64,000 bases of DNA from Lentisalinibacter sp964427415 (GCA_964427415.1 CAYRUH010000018.1:3927-67926), one strand, 5' to 3'; counted from the stretch's first letter, positions 30,658-41,827 are shown. The notes: generated by a model from the letters alone, not told the origin. A program made the numbers and translations.

Positions 30658-31328
30658 TCGCCCTCCGGCAGTCCCGTGATGCGGATGCCCGCGTGGCATT
30701 TGAACTGGCGGTTGATGGTGATCAATACGCATGTCAGCGCTTCACTGGCGACGGAATTGGCTACCGGGCCGGCATGCAATCCGCGCATGCCGGCATCGGC
30801 GAGCATGCCGATCACCGTCTCGCGGGCATCGCGGTCGTTGCCGCAGACCAGCACGTCGCAGTCCACGGCGCCTTCCGTCTGCAGCAGTGTGGCGGGTACG
30901 TTCTGCAGCGCCGACACAACCCGTACGTCGTCGCCGAGCAGGGCCTGGGCGCTCGCCGCGGCGCTGCCTCCGGGCGGGACGACGGCGGTGCCGACCTTCG
31001 GGGGCACCAGTGGAACGGTGACATCAATGAGTATTTTGCCTGGCAGAGCGTCGCCCACTGACTCGAGGATGACCCGATGATGAGAAAAAGGCACGGTCAG
31101 GACGACGCAGTCCCCGGCTTTCGCGGCGGCAACATTGTCCATGGTGCGCAACGGCACGGTAATCGTGCCGCGCTCGGCAAGCTGCGCCGCGATTGCCGCG
31201 GCGGCCGACTCGGCACGCGCCGGTTCGCGCGAGCCGATGATCACGGGGTATCCCGCAGCGGCCCAGCGCAGTGCCAGACCGCTGCCGAGCGCGCCGCTGC
31301 CGCCGATGATCGCAATACTGTTTTTCAT
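30654..31328 (-). CDS. npdG: NADPH-dependent F420 reductase
   Basis: 224 residues. Transfers hydride between NADPH and F420. N-terminal IAIIGGSGALGSGLALRWA is the dinucleotide-binding motif, with GSREPARA after the second strand; VVLTVPFSHH and the C-terminal VANSVASEALTCVLITINRQFKCHAGIRITG match the Fno/NpdG family. First gene of the F420 operon, with an AGGAAAGAGG ribosome site. Placing the reductase first in the operon suggests the cell makes F420H2 from NADPH for a reductive use. Confidence 0.95.
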   Translation of the reverse strand: MKNSIAIIGGSGALGSGLALRWAAAGYPVIIGSREPARAESAAAAIAAQLAERGTITVPLRTMDNVAAAKAGDCVVLTVPFSHHRVILESVGDALPGKILIDVTVPLVPPKVGTAVVPPGGSAAASAQALLGDDVRVVSALQNVPATLLQTEGAVDCDVLVCGNDRDARETVIGMLADAGMRGLHAGPVANSVASEALTCVLITINRQFKCHAGIRITGLPEGE

Positions 31329-31462
31329 GCTGCCTCTTTCCTGCCCCTTGAATTCCCTGCCACCGCGTCGCGTCGACGTCCTTTCCTCCCCCGGGAGCGG
31401 TTGCTAGGATGAATTGCACCGGCTCGAGGATGCCGCCACCAGTTCGCGAGGGGAGATCGCCA
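31329..31462. promoter_or_regulatory. Divergent promoter region between F420 operon and dihydropyrimidinase
   Basis: 134 bases must hold promoters for npdG (minus) and the dihydropyrimidinase gene (plus). Ribosome sites are clear on both sides (AGGAAAGAGG for npdG; GAGGGGAG for the hydrolase). A TAGGAT at 31405-31410 could be a -10 box but has no convincing -35. I found no palindrome like the one at 32985. Confidence 0.5.
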
Positions 31463-32860
31463 ATGTCCATGCTCATCACCAACGGCCGTATCATCACGGC
31501 CGTCGACGACTATCATGCCGATATCTTCATCGAGGACGACAAGGTCTCCCTGATCGGGCGCAACCTGTCCGTGGAAGCCGACGAAGTCATCGATGCCAGC
31601 GACAGACTCGTGATTCCCGGCGGTATCGATCCCCACACCCACTTCGACATGCCATTCGGCGGAACGTATTCCGCTGATGACTTCGAGACCGGGACCCGCG
31701 CTGCCGCCCATGGTGGCACCACCACCATCATCGACTTCGCCATCCAGCAGAAAGGCGGCTCTACGCTCGAGGCGCTCGATACCTGGCATGCCAAAGCCGA
31801 GGGTAAGACCTACATTGACTACGGCTTCCACATGATCGTCACCGACATGGAGGATAGCCGGCTCGGTGAAATGTCCCACCTGGCCCGCGAAGGCGTCACG
31901 TCCTACAAGATGTTCATGGCCTATCCAGGCGTCTTCTACGTAGACGATGGCACCATATTCCGCGCCATGCGCCAGGCTGGCGAGGACGGCACCCTGATCT
32001 GCATGCATGCCGAGAACGGCATCGTCATCGACGAGATCGTCAAGCGGGCCATCGCGGAGGGTAATACGGCGCCCAGGTACCATGCGTCGACCCGGCCCAC
32101 CCGCATGGAAGCCGAAGGCGTGCACCGCGCTATTGCCATAGCGGAATGCGCAGACGTGCCGGTCTACATCGTGCACCTGTCGTCGGCGGATGCACTGGAG
32201 CAGGTCAACATCGCACGTACCCGTGGCGTGCACGCCTACGGGGAGACCTGCCCCCAGTATCTGTTCCTCGACGAAAGTTACTACGATCAGCCGGACTTCG
32301 AAGGTGCCAAATACGTTATGACGCCCGCTCTGCGCCACAAATGCAATCAGCCTCATCTCTGGCGCGGCCTGAAGTTCAATGACCTGCAGGCAATCTCCAC
32401 CGACCATTGCCCTTTCTGCTTCAATGAACAGAAAGAGCTCGGTCGCGACTCCTTCGCAAAGATCCCGAATGGCGCACCGGGAGTGGAGAATCGGATGGCG
32501 CTGATTTACAACGGCGGTGTCGCGGAAGGGCGCATCGATCTCAACCGTTTCGTACAACTTACCTCCACCAATGCTGCCAAGATCTTCGGTATGTTCCCGC
32601 GCAAGGGCACGATTGCGGTCGGCTCCGACGCCGATATCGTGATCTTCGATCCCGATGCTCAGCAGACGCTGTCGGTGGACAACGGTATCACTCATCACAT
32701 GAACGTCGATTATTGCACTTACGAAGGCTTCGAGGTGCGCGGCTACCCCGAGACCGTGATCAGCCGCGGCCGTGTGGTGGTTCGTGGTCACGAGACCACG
32801 GGCCGCAAGGGCCACGGCCAGTTCATCCGCCGCAAAGGCTATTCCGGTTTCGTCATGTAG
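31463..32860 (+). CDS. pydB: Dihydropyrimidinase / D-hydantoinase
   Basis: 465 residues. Opens the dihydrouracil or dihydrothymine ring to N-carbamoyl-beta-amino acids. Metal ligands H58 and H60 (DPHTHFD), carbamylated K149 (SYKMFMAYPG), H182, H238 and D314 (STDHCPF) are all present. The ATG at 31463 is chosen for the GAGGGGAG site 7 bases upstream; an in-frame extension to 31409 lacks one. It diverges from npdG. Hydantoinase activity is a common side activity of the family, but the gene context favours the pyrimidine role. Confidence 0.94.
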   Translation: MSMLITNGRIITAVDDYHADIFIEDDKVSLIGRNLSVEADEVIDASDRLVIPGGIDPHTHFDMPFGGTYSADDFETGTRAAAHGGTTTIIDFAIQQKGGSTLEALDTWHAKAEGKTYIDYGFHMIVTDMEDSRLGEMSHLAREGVTSYKMFMAYPGVFYVDDGTIFRAMRQAGEDGTLICMHAENGIVIDEIVKRAIAEGNTAPRYHASTRPTRMEAEGVHRAIAIAECADVPVYIVHLSSADALEQVNIARTRGVHAYGETCPQYLFLDESYYDQPDFEGAKYVMTPALRHKCNQPHLWRGLKFNDLQAISTDHCPFCFNEQKELGRDSFAKIPNGAPGVENRMALIYNGGVAEGRIDLNRFVQLTSTNAAKIFGMFPRKGTIAVGSDADIVIFDPDAQQTLSVDNGITHHMNVDYCTYEGFEVRGYPETVISRGRVVVRGHETTGRKGHGQFIRRKGYSGFVM

Positions 32861-32861
32861 G

Positions 32862-32884
32862 GCGCCCCGCCCGGCTCGGGGCGC
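32862..32884 (+). terminator. GC-rich hairpin after dihydropyrimidinase
   Basis: GCGCCCCG and CGGGGCGC form a perfect 8-bp stem around a 7-base loop, immediately after the stop. There is no U-run, so termination may be partial. Confidence 0.55.
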
Positions 32885-32984
32885 GGCGATTCCGGCCGGG
32901 CTCGATCGATGTGCCTCGCTCATGAGATTAGGCGTCCGGTCTCCTCTCCGACTCTGTCGCTATCGTCTCCAGCGACGCTATGCG

Positions 32985-33006
32985 ATCTTGACTCGACGGT
33001 CAAGAT
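32985..33006. promoter_or_regulatory. Perfect palindrome, candidate RutR-like operator
   Basis: ATCTTGAC, six bases, GTCAAGAT. The core TTGAC-N6-GTCAA has the same half-sites and spacing as the E. coli RutR box as I remember it (TTGAC-CANNTG-GTCAA). It lies 92 bases upstream of the NCS1 permease start, in front of a five-gene pyrimidine operon whose neighbourhood includes a RutR homologue. Confidence 0.7.
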
Positions 33007-33097
33007 AAACTAGCGTCAATCGGCGTGTGTCCGGCCGGGGGGGCTTACTGCGGCAACTTCCGGGCGTTTATCCGATGCTGTCCAGGAAGCCGGAGAT

Positions 33098-34609
33098 TTG
33101 AGTAACAGCGCCAGCGCGAACGAGGTAGTTCCCGGAGTCGCCGGTGAGGACCGCGCCCAGCTCTGGAACGAAGACCTTGCGCCCACGGGGCCGGAGGCCC
33201 GTCGCTGGACCTGGATCAACTTCGCGGCTCTCTGGGTCGGCATGGTGATCTGCGTGCCGGCTTATCTGCTCGCCTCCGGTCTGGTGCAAAGCGGCATGAC
33301 CTGGTGGCAGGCGATGCTGACGGTGCTGCTCGGCAATCTGATTGTCCTTGTCCCGATGTTGCTGATCGGTCACGCCGGTACCCGCTATGGCGTGCCGTTT
33401 CCGGTGCTGGCGCGCGCCTCCTTCGGCACCATAGGTGCGCGGCTGCCTGGGCTGCTGCGCGGCCTCGTGGCCTGCGGATGGTTCGGTATCCAGACCTGGG
33501 TTGGCGGCTTCGCCATCTACCAGATCATCAACGGCATCAGTGGACAGGCATTCGTCGGCGAGCCGCTGCCGCTGCTTGGTATCGATGCGGCCCAGTTCGC
33601 TTGTTTCCTCGCATTCTGGCTGGTGCAGGTCTATTTCATTGCAAAAGGCATCGAGTCGATTCGCTGGCTGGAGACGCTGGCCGCGCCGTTTCTCATTATG
33701 GCCGCTATCGCGCTGCTGGTGTGGGCGTTGTTCAGCGCCGACGATCTCGGCGCATTGCTGCGCCAGCCTTCGGCTTTCGCTGCCGGCGGCGCCAGGGAGG
33801 GCGAATTCTGGGTCGTTTTCTGGCCGAGTCTGACGGCGATGGTCGGCTTCTGGTCTACGCTGTCGCTCAATATCCCCGACTTCACCCGCTTTGCCCGCAG
33901 CCAGCGCGATCAGTTCATCGGCCAGTCCATCGGCCTGCCGCTGCCGATGGGGCTGCTCGCCCTGCTCAGCGTCATCGTCACTTCCGCCACGGTATCGATC
34001 TTCGGCGAGGGTATCTGGGATCCGGTCGAGGTGGCCGGCCGGATGGGCGGGGCGGGTGCCATCCTCGGTCTGGTATTGTTGCTGCTCGCTACCATGACCA
34101 CCAATCTTGCGGCGAATGTGGTAGCACCGGCCAATGGTTTCAGCAATTTTGCGCCCGGATTCATTTCCTTCCGTACCGGCGGACTGCTCACCGCTGCGTT
34201 GGGAATCGCGATCATGCCGTGGCGGCTGCTCGAGTCCGCGGGTTCTTACCTGTTTGTCTGGCTGGTCGGCTATTCTTCGCTGCTCGGTCCGATCGCCGGC
34301 ATTCTGATCGCCGATTATTTTCTGGTGCGCCGATGCAGGCTGCAGGCGGAGGATCTGTACCGCCGCGACGGCGCCTATGAGTATCGGCGCGGCTGGAATC
34401 CGGCCGCGATGATCGCCCTGGCTGCCGGCGTGGCCCCGAGCCTGCCGGGCTTCCTCACGGCGGTGAAAGTAATCGACAACGCGCCTGCGTTACTAGTCAG
34501 TCTCTATAACTACGCCTGGTTCGTCGGCGCCTTCACTGCAGCGCTGGTCTATTACCTGCTCATGTATGGCAGAGCCGGTGAAGCTCAGTCTGCTCACCAT
34601 GCTCGATAA
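33098..34609 (+). CDS. NCS1-family nucleobase permease
   Basis: 503 residues with about 12 membrane segments. The N-terminal LWNEDLAPTGPEARRWTWINFAALWVGM region and GARLPGLLRGLVACGWFGIQTWVGG are typical of NCS1 (cytosine, uracil, allantoin, hydantoin) permeases, and NIPDFTRFARSQRDQ is the conserved loop. The start is a TTG at 33098 with GGAG close upstream; no ATG is placed before the family's conserved N-terminus. First gene of the operon behind the palindrome. Uracil or thymine is the most likely substrate from context; hydantoin is a possible alternative. Confidence 0.9.
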   Translation: MSNSASANEVVPGVAGEDRAQLWNEDLAPTGPEARRWTWINFAALWVGMVICVPAYLLASGLVQSGMTWWQAMLTVLLGNLIVLVPMLLIGHAGTRYGVPFPVLARASFGTIGARLPGLLRGLVACGWFGIQTWVGGFAIYQIINGISGQAFVGEPLPLLGIDAAQFACFLAFWLVQVYFIAKGIESIRWLETLAAPFLIMAAIALLVWALFSADDLGALLRQPSAFAAGGAREGEFWVVFWPSLTAMVGFWSTLSLNIPDFTRFARSQRDQFIGQSIGLPLPMGLLALLSVIVTSATVSIFGEGIWDPVEVAGRMGGAGAILGLVLLLLATMTTNLAANVVAPANGFSNFAPGFISFRTGGLLTAALGIAIMPWRLLESAGSYLFVWLVGYSSLLGPIAGILIADYFLVRRCRLQAEDLYRRDGAYEYRRGWNPAAMIALAAGVAPSLPGFLTAVKVIDNAPALLVSLYNYAWFVGAFTAALVYYLLMYGRAGEAQSAHHAR

Positions 34610-34629
34610 CAAAGACGGGAGTCTCACGA

Positions 34630-35640
34630 ATGGAATTCGGCATCTGCTTCAAGGGCTTCGTCTCGCCGGAACGCGCCAGATACCTGGTGCGCGAGGCGGA
34701 GGTGGCGGGATTCACGCATTGCTGGTTTTACGACTCGCATATCCTCTGGCGTGACTGCTATGCACCTATCGCCATGTGCATGGAACATACGACGAAGATG
34801 CGTTTCGGGCCCTGTGTCACCAATCCCAATGTGCGCGACTGGTCGGTGGCGGGCAGCATGTTCGCCGGTCTCTCGCTGCAAAGCGGGGGGCGCTTCAGCG
34901 TAGGGCTTGGGCGCGGCGACAGCTCACTGCGCGTGATGGGCCGCAAACCCGCAGTTCTCGCCCGCGTTGCAGAGTTCACGCATGTCATAAAGGCGATGGG
35001 ACGCGGCGAAGAGGTCCGCTATGGAGACATGGAGGATCCGGTGCAATTGCGCTGGGCAGCCGGACATGAGATCCCCGTCTGGATCGGCGCCTACGGTCCG
35101 AAGGCGCTGGCGACCGCAGGGCAATATGGCGACGGCGTCATCCTGCAGATTGCCGAACCCCAGCTCATCACCTGGTTCCTGGAACAATGCCTGACCGCGG
35201 GGCGCGCCGCTGGCCGGGACATGTCTCATTACGGCGTCATGGCAGCCGCACCCGCGTACTTCGGGGATACGCAGAGCTGCATAGAGGCGACGCGGTGGTT
35301 CCCGGCCATGGTCGGCAACCACGTTGCAGACATCGTCGAGAAATACGGCAGCGATTCAGACCAAATCCCGGGCAGTCTTACCGGTTATATAGAGAATCGG
35401 CGTGGCTACGACTACAGCAAGCACGGCGAGAGCGACAATCCGTATCTGGACTTCATAACGCCCGAGATCGTGGAGAGTTTCTGCGTGCTTGGAACGCCAG
35501 GCGACCATATCGCCAAACTGAAGAAGCTCGAGGCGGCCGGCGTGACCCAGTTCAATATCTATCTGGACAGCGGCGACGAGGAGAACATTATTGCCCGCTA
35601 CGGCGGGGAGGTGATCCCCGCACTCGCAGCCGGTGCATGA
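34630..35640 (+). CDS. LLM-class F420-dependent oxidoreductase, candidate pyrimidine reductase
   Basis: 336 residues of the bacterial-luciferase-like (PF00296) fold. MEFGICFKGFVSPERARYLVREAEVAGFTHCWFYDSH opens the barrel, and GRFSVGLGRGDSSLRVMGRKP, VWIGAYGPKALATAGQYGDGVIL and CVLGTPGDHIAKLKKLEAAGVTQFNIY follow, resembling methylene-tetrahydromethanopterin reductase-type F420 enzymes more than FMN monooxygenases. It sits between the nucleobase permease and the aminotransferase, exactly where a dihydropyrimidine dehydrogenase gene would be expected, and no such dehydrogenase is in the window. I infer F420H2-dependent reduction of uracil or thymine. A RutA-like FMN oxygenase is the main alternative. 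From memory, a TIGRFAM named after Colwellia CPS_4043 holds similar proteins. Confidence 0.88.
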   Translation: MEFGICFKGFVSPERARYLVREAEVAGFTHCWFYDSHILWRDCYAPIAMCMEHTTKMRFGPCVTNPNVRDWSVAGSMFAGLSLQSGGRFSVGLGRGDSSLRVMGRKPAVLARVAEFTHVIKAMGRGEEVRYGDMEDPVQLRWAAGHEIPVWIGAYGPKALATAGQYGDGVILQIAEPQLITWFLEQCLTAGRAAGRDMSHYGVMAAAPAYFGDTQSCIEATRWFPAMVGNHVADIVEKYGSDSDQIPGSLTGYIENRRGYDYSKHGESDNPYLDFITPEIVESFCVLGTPGDHIAKLKKLEAAGVTQFNIYLDSGDEENIIARYGGEVIPALAAGA

Positions 35641-35671
35641 CGCCGCGCGAGAGTGGGCAGGGGGTCGGGCG

Positions 35672-36997
35672 ATGACGACAGAGACACCAAAACCGGGACT
35701 CGGGGCCTACTGGATGCCCTATACGGGCAATCGGGAGTTCAAGCGCAACCCGCGCATGATCGTGGCGGCCGACGGCGCCTACTACACCAGCGACGACGGC
35801 CGGCGCATCTTCGACGGCCTGTCCGGTCTCTGGACCTGCGGTGCCGGCCACAACCGGCGCGAGATCAATGAAGCGATAAGCGCGCAGCTCGGCCGTCTGG
35901 ACTTCGCGCCGGGCTTCCAGTTCGGGCATCCCGGCGCTTTCGAGCTCGCCGAGCGTATCGCCTCGATCATGCCGGAGGGGCTGGATCATGTCTTCTACAC
36001 GAATTCGGGATCCGAGTCCGTCGACACGGCGACCAAGATCGCGCGTGCCTACTGGCGCCAGGCGGGGCAGCCGGCCCGCACCCGTATCATCGGTCGCGCC
36101 AAGGGTTATCACGGCGCGAGCTGGGGCGGCGTCAGCTTCGGCGGTATACCGGCCAATCGCAAGATGTGGGGGCCGGCGATGGAGTCGGACCACCTGACCC
36201 ATACTTGGTTGGCGGAGAATGCCTTCAGCCGCGGACTGCCGCCGGCGGGCGCCCACCTGGCTGAAGAACTCGAGGAACTCGTCGCCCTGCACGATGCCTC
36301 GAATATTGCGGCGGTGCTCGTGGAGCCGGTATCGGGCTCGGCGGGCGTCTTCCCTCCGCCGCAGGGTTACCTGGAGTCGCTGCGCCGCATCTGTGACCGC
36401 CACGGCATACTGCTGATATTCGACGAGGTGATCACGGCCTACGGTCGCATGGGGGCGTGGACCGGCGCCGAGGCATTCGGTGTCAGGCCCGACATCATCG
36501 CCACCGCCAAGCAGCTCACCAACGGCATCGTACCCATGGGCGCCGTGATTGTGCGCGGCGATATCCACGACGCCATCATGCAGGCCGGCGGTCCGGAGTA
36601 CATGATCGAACTGCCGCACGGCTATACCTATTCCGGCCATCCGCTGGCCTGCGCCGCCGGGCTCGCCTCTCTCGATCTCATCGAGCGCGACGGCCTCATC
36701 CGGCGCGTGCTCGAACTCTCGCCCCTGTTCGAGGAGGCCTTGCACGGACTGCGCGGAGCCAGCGAGCATATCGTGGATATCAGAAATTGCGGCCTGGCTG
36801 GTGCAATGACCCTCGCGTCGGCGCCGGGCGAACCCGCGCTGCGGCCCTGGCAGGTGGCGATGAGCTGCTGGAAGAAGGGCTACTACGTGCGCTACGGCGG
36901 CGACACCATACAGCTCGGTCTGCCGTTCATCAGCGAACCCGGCGAGATCGATGCGGTGACCAACGCTCTGGGCGAGGCCCTGGCCGAACTGGATTGA
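35672..36997 (+). CDS. Omega-amino acid (beta-alanine):pyruvate aminotransferase
   Basis: 441 residues, class III PLP aminotransferase. Converts beta-alanine or beta-aminoisobutyrate to (methyl)malonate semialdehyde. NSGSESVDTATKIARAYWR, GYHGASWGG and LLIFDEVITAYGR are conserved, and the PLP lysine is K280 (TAKQLTNG). The start at 35672 follows a G-rich ribosome site; an in-frame extension to 35633 would overlap the oxidoreductase gene. The N-terminal YWMPYTGNREFKRNPRM region matches known beta-alanine:pyruvate aminotransferases. Confidence 0.93.
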   Translation: MTTETPKPGLGAYWMPYTGNREFKRNPRMIVAADGAYYTSDDGRRIFDGLSGLWTCGAGHNRREINEAISAQLGRLDFAPGFQFGHPGAFELAERIASIMPEGLDHVFYTNSGSESVDTATKIARAYWRQAGQPARTRIIGRAKGYHGASWGGVSFGGIPANRKMWGPAMESDHLTHTWLAENAFSRGLPPAGAHLAEELEELVALHDASNIAAVLVEPVSGSAGVFPPPQGYLESLRRICDRHGILLIFDEVITAYGRMGAWTGAEAFGVRPDIIATAKQLTNGIVPMGAVIVRGDIHDAIMQAGGPEYMIELPHGYTYSGHPLACAAGLASLDLIERDGLIRRVLELSPLFEEALHGLRGASEHIVDIRNCGLAGAMTLASAPGEPALRPWQVAMSCWKKGYYVRYGGDTIQLGLPFISEPGEIDAVTNALGEALAELD

Positions 36998-37017
36998 AAC
37001 CCCCGGAGGGTACCCCG

Positions 37018-38538
37018 ATGAGTAGTGCAGCGGATGCCGGCATGAATAGCACAGGCCACCTGATCGACGGAGCCATGGTGCCCGGGGCAGGCCCTGCCCG
37101 GGAGATTCGCAACCCCGCCACGGGCGTGCTCATACGCCAGGTCGCGATGGCCACCGCGGACGAGGTGGAACGTGCCATCGCCGCGGCAGCAGCGGCCTGG
37201 CCGGACTGGCGGGCGACACCGGCGGTGCGCCGCTCGCGCATCATGTTTCGTTTCAAGTCGCTGCTGGAGGAACACGCCGACGAGATCGCCCGGCTGCTCA
37301 CCGAAGAGCACGGCAAGGTGCATCACGATGCACTGGGGGAGGTGCAGCGGGGCATCGAGAACGTGGAATTCGCCTGCGCGGCACCGCAGTTGCTGAAGGG
37401 CGAGCATTCACGTGACGTGGGGCCGGGGATCGACTCCTGGAGCGAGATGCAGCCGCTCGGCGTCGTGGCCGGTGTCACGCCGTTCAATTTTCCGGCGATG
37501 GTGCCGCTGTGGATGTATCCGCTCGCGATCGTGTGCGGTAACACCTTTGTCCTGAAACCCTCGGAACGCGACCCGGGACCGGCTTTGCTGGTAGCGCGAC
37601 TGGCGCATGAGGCCGGTCTGCCCGATGGCGTACTGAACGTGGTCAACGGCGACAAGGCGGCAGTGGACGCACTGATCGGTGACGATCGCGTGCAGGCGGT
37701 AAGCTTCGTGGGCTCGACACCGGTGGCCGAGGCCGTCTACCGGGCCGGCGCGGCCGCGGGCAAACGGGTGCAGGCACTGGGCGGTGCAAAGAACCATGCC
37801 ATCGTCATGCCGGACGCCGACATCGACAACGCGGTCAGCGCGCTGACGGGCGCCGCCTATGGCTCCTGCGGAGAACGCTGCATGGCCATCTCGGTCGCGG
37901 TGGCGGTAGGCGAGGACACTGCCGGACGCCTGGTGGCCGGTCTCGCCGACGCTCTCGAGCGGATGCGTGTCGGGCCCGGGTCGGATGACGCAAACGACAT
38001 GGGTCCGCTGATCACCGGCGAGCACCTCGCACGCGTGCGTGGTCATGTCGAGGCGGGATTGCGTGACGGAGCGATCCTGGTCGTCGATGGAAGAGGGTTC
38101 AGCGCGCCGGGTCATGAGAAGGGCAACTTTCTCGGGCCCTGCCTGTTCGATCATGTGACCCCGGAGATGAGCATCTGGCGCGAGGAGATATTTGGTCCCG
38201 TCCTTTGCGTCGTACGGGCACAGAGCATGCAGCACGCCATGGACCTGATCGATGCCCACGAGTACGGCAACGGTACCTGTCTGTTCACGCGCGACGGCGA
38301 GGCTGCGCGTTACTTCAGCGATCACATCAACGTTGGCATGGTGGGCATCAATGTCGCCCTGCCGGTGCCCGTCGCATTCCACAGTTTCGGCGGATGGAAA
38401 CGTTCATTGTTCGGCGATCTGCACGCCTACGGACCGGACGGTGCGCGTTTCTATACGCGGCGCAAGACCATCACGCAGCGCTGGCCGTCCAGCGGCGTGC
38501 GCGAGAGCGCGGTATTCAGCTTTCCAAACAGCAAATGA
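37018..38538 (+). CDS. mmsA: (Methyl)malonate-semialdehyde dehydrogenase, CoA-acylating
   Basis: 506 residues. Oxidises malonate or methylmalonate semialdehyde to acetyl- or propionyl-CoA with release of CO2. GVTPFNFPAMVPLWMYP and FVGSTPVAEAVY are typical of the MMSDH branch, the catalytic cysteine is C288 in GERCMA, and EEIFGPVLCV is present. The ATG at 37018 has GGAGG 8 bases upstream and lies 20 bases after the aminotransferase stop. It completes the route from beta-alanine or beta-aminoisobutyrate to central metabolism. Confidence 0.94.
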   Translation: MSSAADAGMNSTGHLIDGAMVPGAGPAREIRNPATGVLIRQVAMATADEVERAIAAAAAAWPDWRATPAVRRSRIMFRFKSLLEEHADEIARLLTEEHGKVHHDALGEVQRGIENVEFACAAPQLLKGEHSRDVGPGIDSWSEMQPLGVVAGVTPFNFPAMVPLWMYPLAIVCGNTFVLKPSERDPGPALLVARLAHEAGLPDGVLNVVNGDKAAVDALIGDDRVQAVSFVGSTPVAEAVYRAGAAAGKRVQALGGAKNHAIVMPDADIDNAVSALTGAAYGSCGERCMAISVAVAVGEDTAGRLVAGLADALERMRVGPGSDDANDMGPLITGEHLARVRGHVEAGLRDGAILVVDGRGFSAPGHEKGNFLGPCLFDHVTPEMSIWREEIFGPVLCVVRAQSMQHAMDLIDAHEYGNGTCLFTRDGEAARYFSDHINVGMVGINVALPVPVAFHSFGGWKRSLFGDLHAYGPDGARFYTRRKTITQRWPSSGVRESAVFSFPNSK

Positions 38539-38563
38539 ATAATCTCGAACCGGAGTATGCGAC

Positions 38564-39436
38564 ATGACGACATTGAGAGGCGGCCTGATCCAGATGGGCT
38601 TGAAGGCGTCGACGGACCAGGAACCGGATGCGATCCGCGACGCCATGCTCGACGCGCACATACCCCTGATCGATGAAGCGGGCGAGAGCGGGGTGCAGGT
38701 ACTCTGTTTCCAGGAGGTCTTCACCCAGCCTTACTTCTGCCCGAGTCAGGATGCCAGGTGGTACGCGGCTGCCGAACCTGTCCCTGACGGCCATACCACG
38801 CGGCTGATGCAGGAGTACGCCAGAAAATACAGCATGGTCATCGTGGTGCCCATCTACGAAGCGGATGAGGTTGCGGGCGTGTACTACAATACCGCCGCCG
38901 TCATCGATGCCGACGGCTCCTATCTCGGCAAATACCGCAAGACGCATATCCCGCAGGTCGCCGGATTCTGGGAAAAGTTCTTCTTCAAACCCGGTGCTTC
39001 GAACTGGCCCGTTTTCGATACGCGCTACTGCAAGCTGGGCGTCTATATCTGCTACGACCGTCACTTCCCGGAAGGCTGGCGAGCACTGGCCCTGAACGGA
39101 GCCCAATACATCGTCAATCCGTCTGCGACCGTGGCGGGACTGTCCGAGTACCTCTGGAGACTGGAACAGCCGGCGTCCGCCGTGGCCAATGGCTGCTACA
39201 TCGGTGCGATCAATCGTATCGGCATGGAAGCGCCATGGAACATCGGCGAATTCTACGGACAGAGCTACTTCGTCAACCCGCGCGGCCGGATTGAAAAGGA
39301 GGCGAGCCGGGATCAGGACGAATTACTGATACACGACATGGACATGAGCATGGTCACCGAGGTGCGCAATCTGTGGCAGTTCTTCCGCGACCGCCGGCCC
39401 GAGACCTATCGATCTCTGGCCGATCCGCAGCGCTAG
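38564..39436 (+). CDS. pydC: Beta-ureidopropionase (N-carbamoyl-beta-alanine amidohydrolase)
   Basis: 290 residues, nitrilase superfamily. Releases beta-alanine, CO2 and ammonia from the ring-opened product. The catalytic triad is visible: E51 (LCFQEVF), K126 (GKYRKTHIPQ) and C163 (YICYDRHFPEGWR). The segment GFWEKFFFKPG and GEFYGQSYFVNPRG match beta-ureidopropionases and N-carbamoylputrescine amidases, so context, not sequence alone, decides the substrate. Follows mmsA by 25 bases. Confidence 0.92.
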   Translation: MTTLRGGLIQMGLKASTDQEPDAIRDAMLDAHIPLIDEAGESGVQVLCFQEVFTQPYFCPSQDARWYAAAEPVPDGHTTRLMQEYARKYSMVIVVPIYEADEVAGVYYNTAAVIDADGSYLGKYRKTHIPQVAGFWEKFFFKPGASNWPVFDTRYCKLGVYICYDRHFPEGWRALALNGAQYIVNPSATVAGLSEYLWRLEQPASAVANGCYIGAINRIGMEAPWNIGEFYGQSYFVNPRGRIEKEASRDQDELLIHDMDMSMVTEVRNLWQFFRDRRPETYRSLADPQR

Positions 39437-39559
39437 AAGGCATCGCCTGGCCCGGTAACCTTTCGGCCGGTTGCTGCAACTGACACCTGAAGAATTCGTC
39501 GGCGTTGTTTTTTTGCGAAAACGGGAACTTGCTTCCTGTCTCATCAGTCAACTTTTGTT

Positions 39560-39608
39560 GCCAACGGGAGAAGTTGGCTATAGGCTGTAATTGCTGGCTG
39601 TAACAGCC
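39560..39608. promoter_or_regulatory. Two inverted repeats upstream of the pyrimidine-linked TonB receptor
   Basis: GCCAAC-N7-GTTGGC (39560-39578) and GGCTGT-A-ACAGCC (39596-39608) lie in the 192-base gap before the receptor gene, the second only 20 bases from its ATG. They could be operators or an mRNA hairpin. They do not match the TTGAC-N6-GTCAA palindrome. Confidence 0.45.
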
Positions 39609-39628
39609 ATTAACATGGGGGAAATAAT

Positions 39629-41806
<2,178 letters not shown>

Positions 41807-41827
41807 GGCAGCGAATGCCGCCGAGCT

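Noticed and set aside
31325..32923. 532-codon minus-strand frame opposite dihydropyrimidinase
   Set aside because: Antisense shadow; the plus-strand protein has all catalytic residues and a good ribosome site.
34630..35640. Reading the LLM protein as RutA (oxidative Rut pathway)
   Set aside because: No other rut genes are nearby, while dihydropyrimidinase and beta-ureidopropionase belong to the reductive route; kept only as an alternative.
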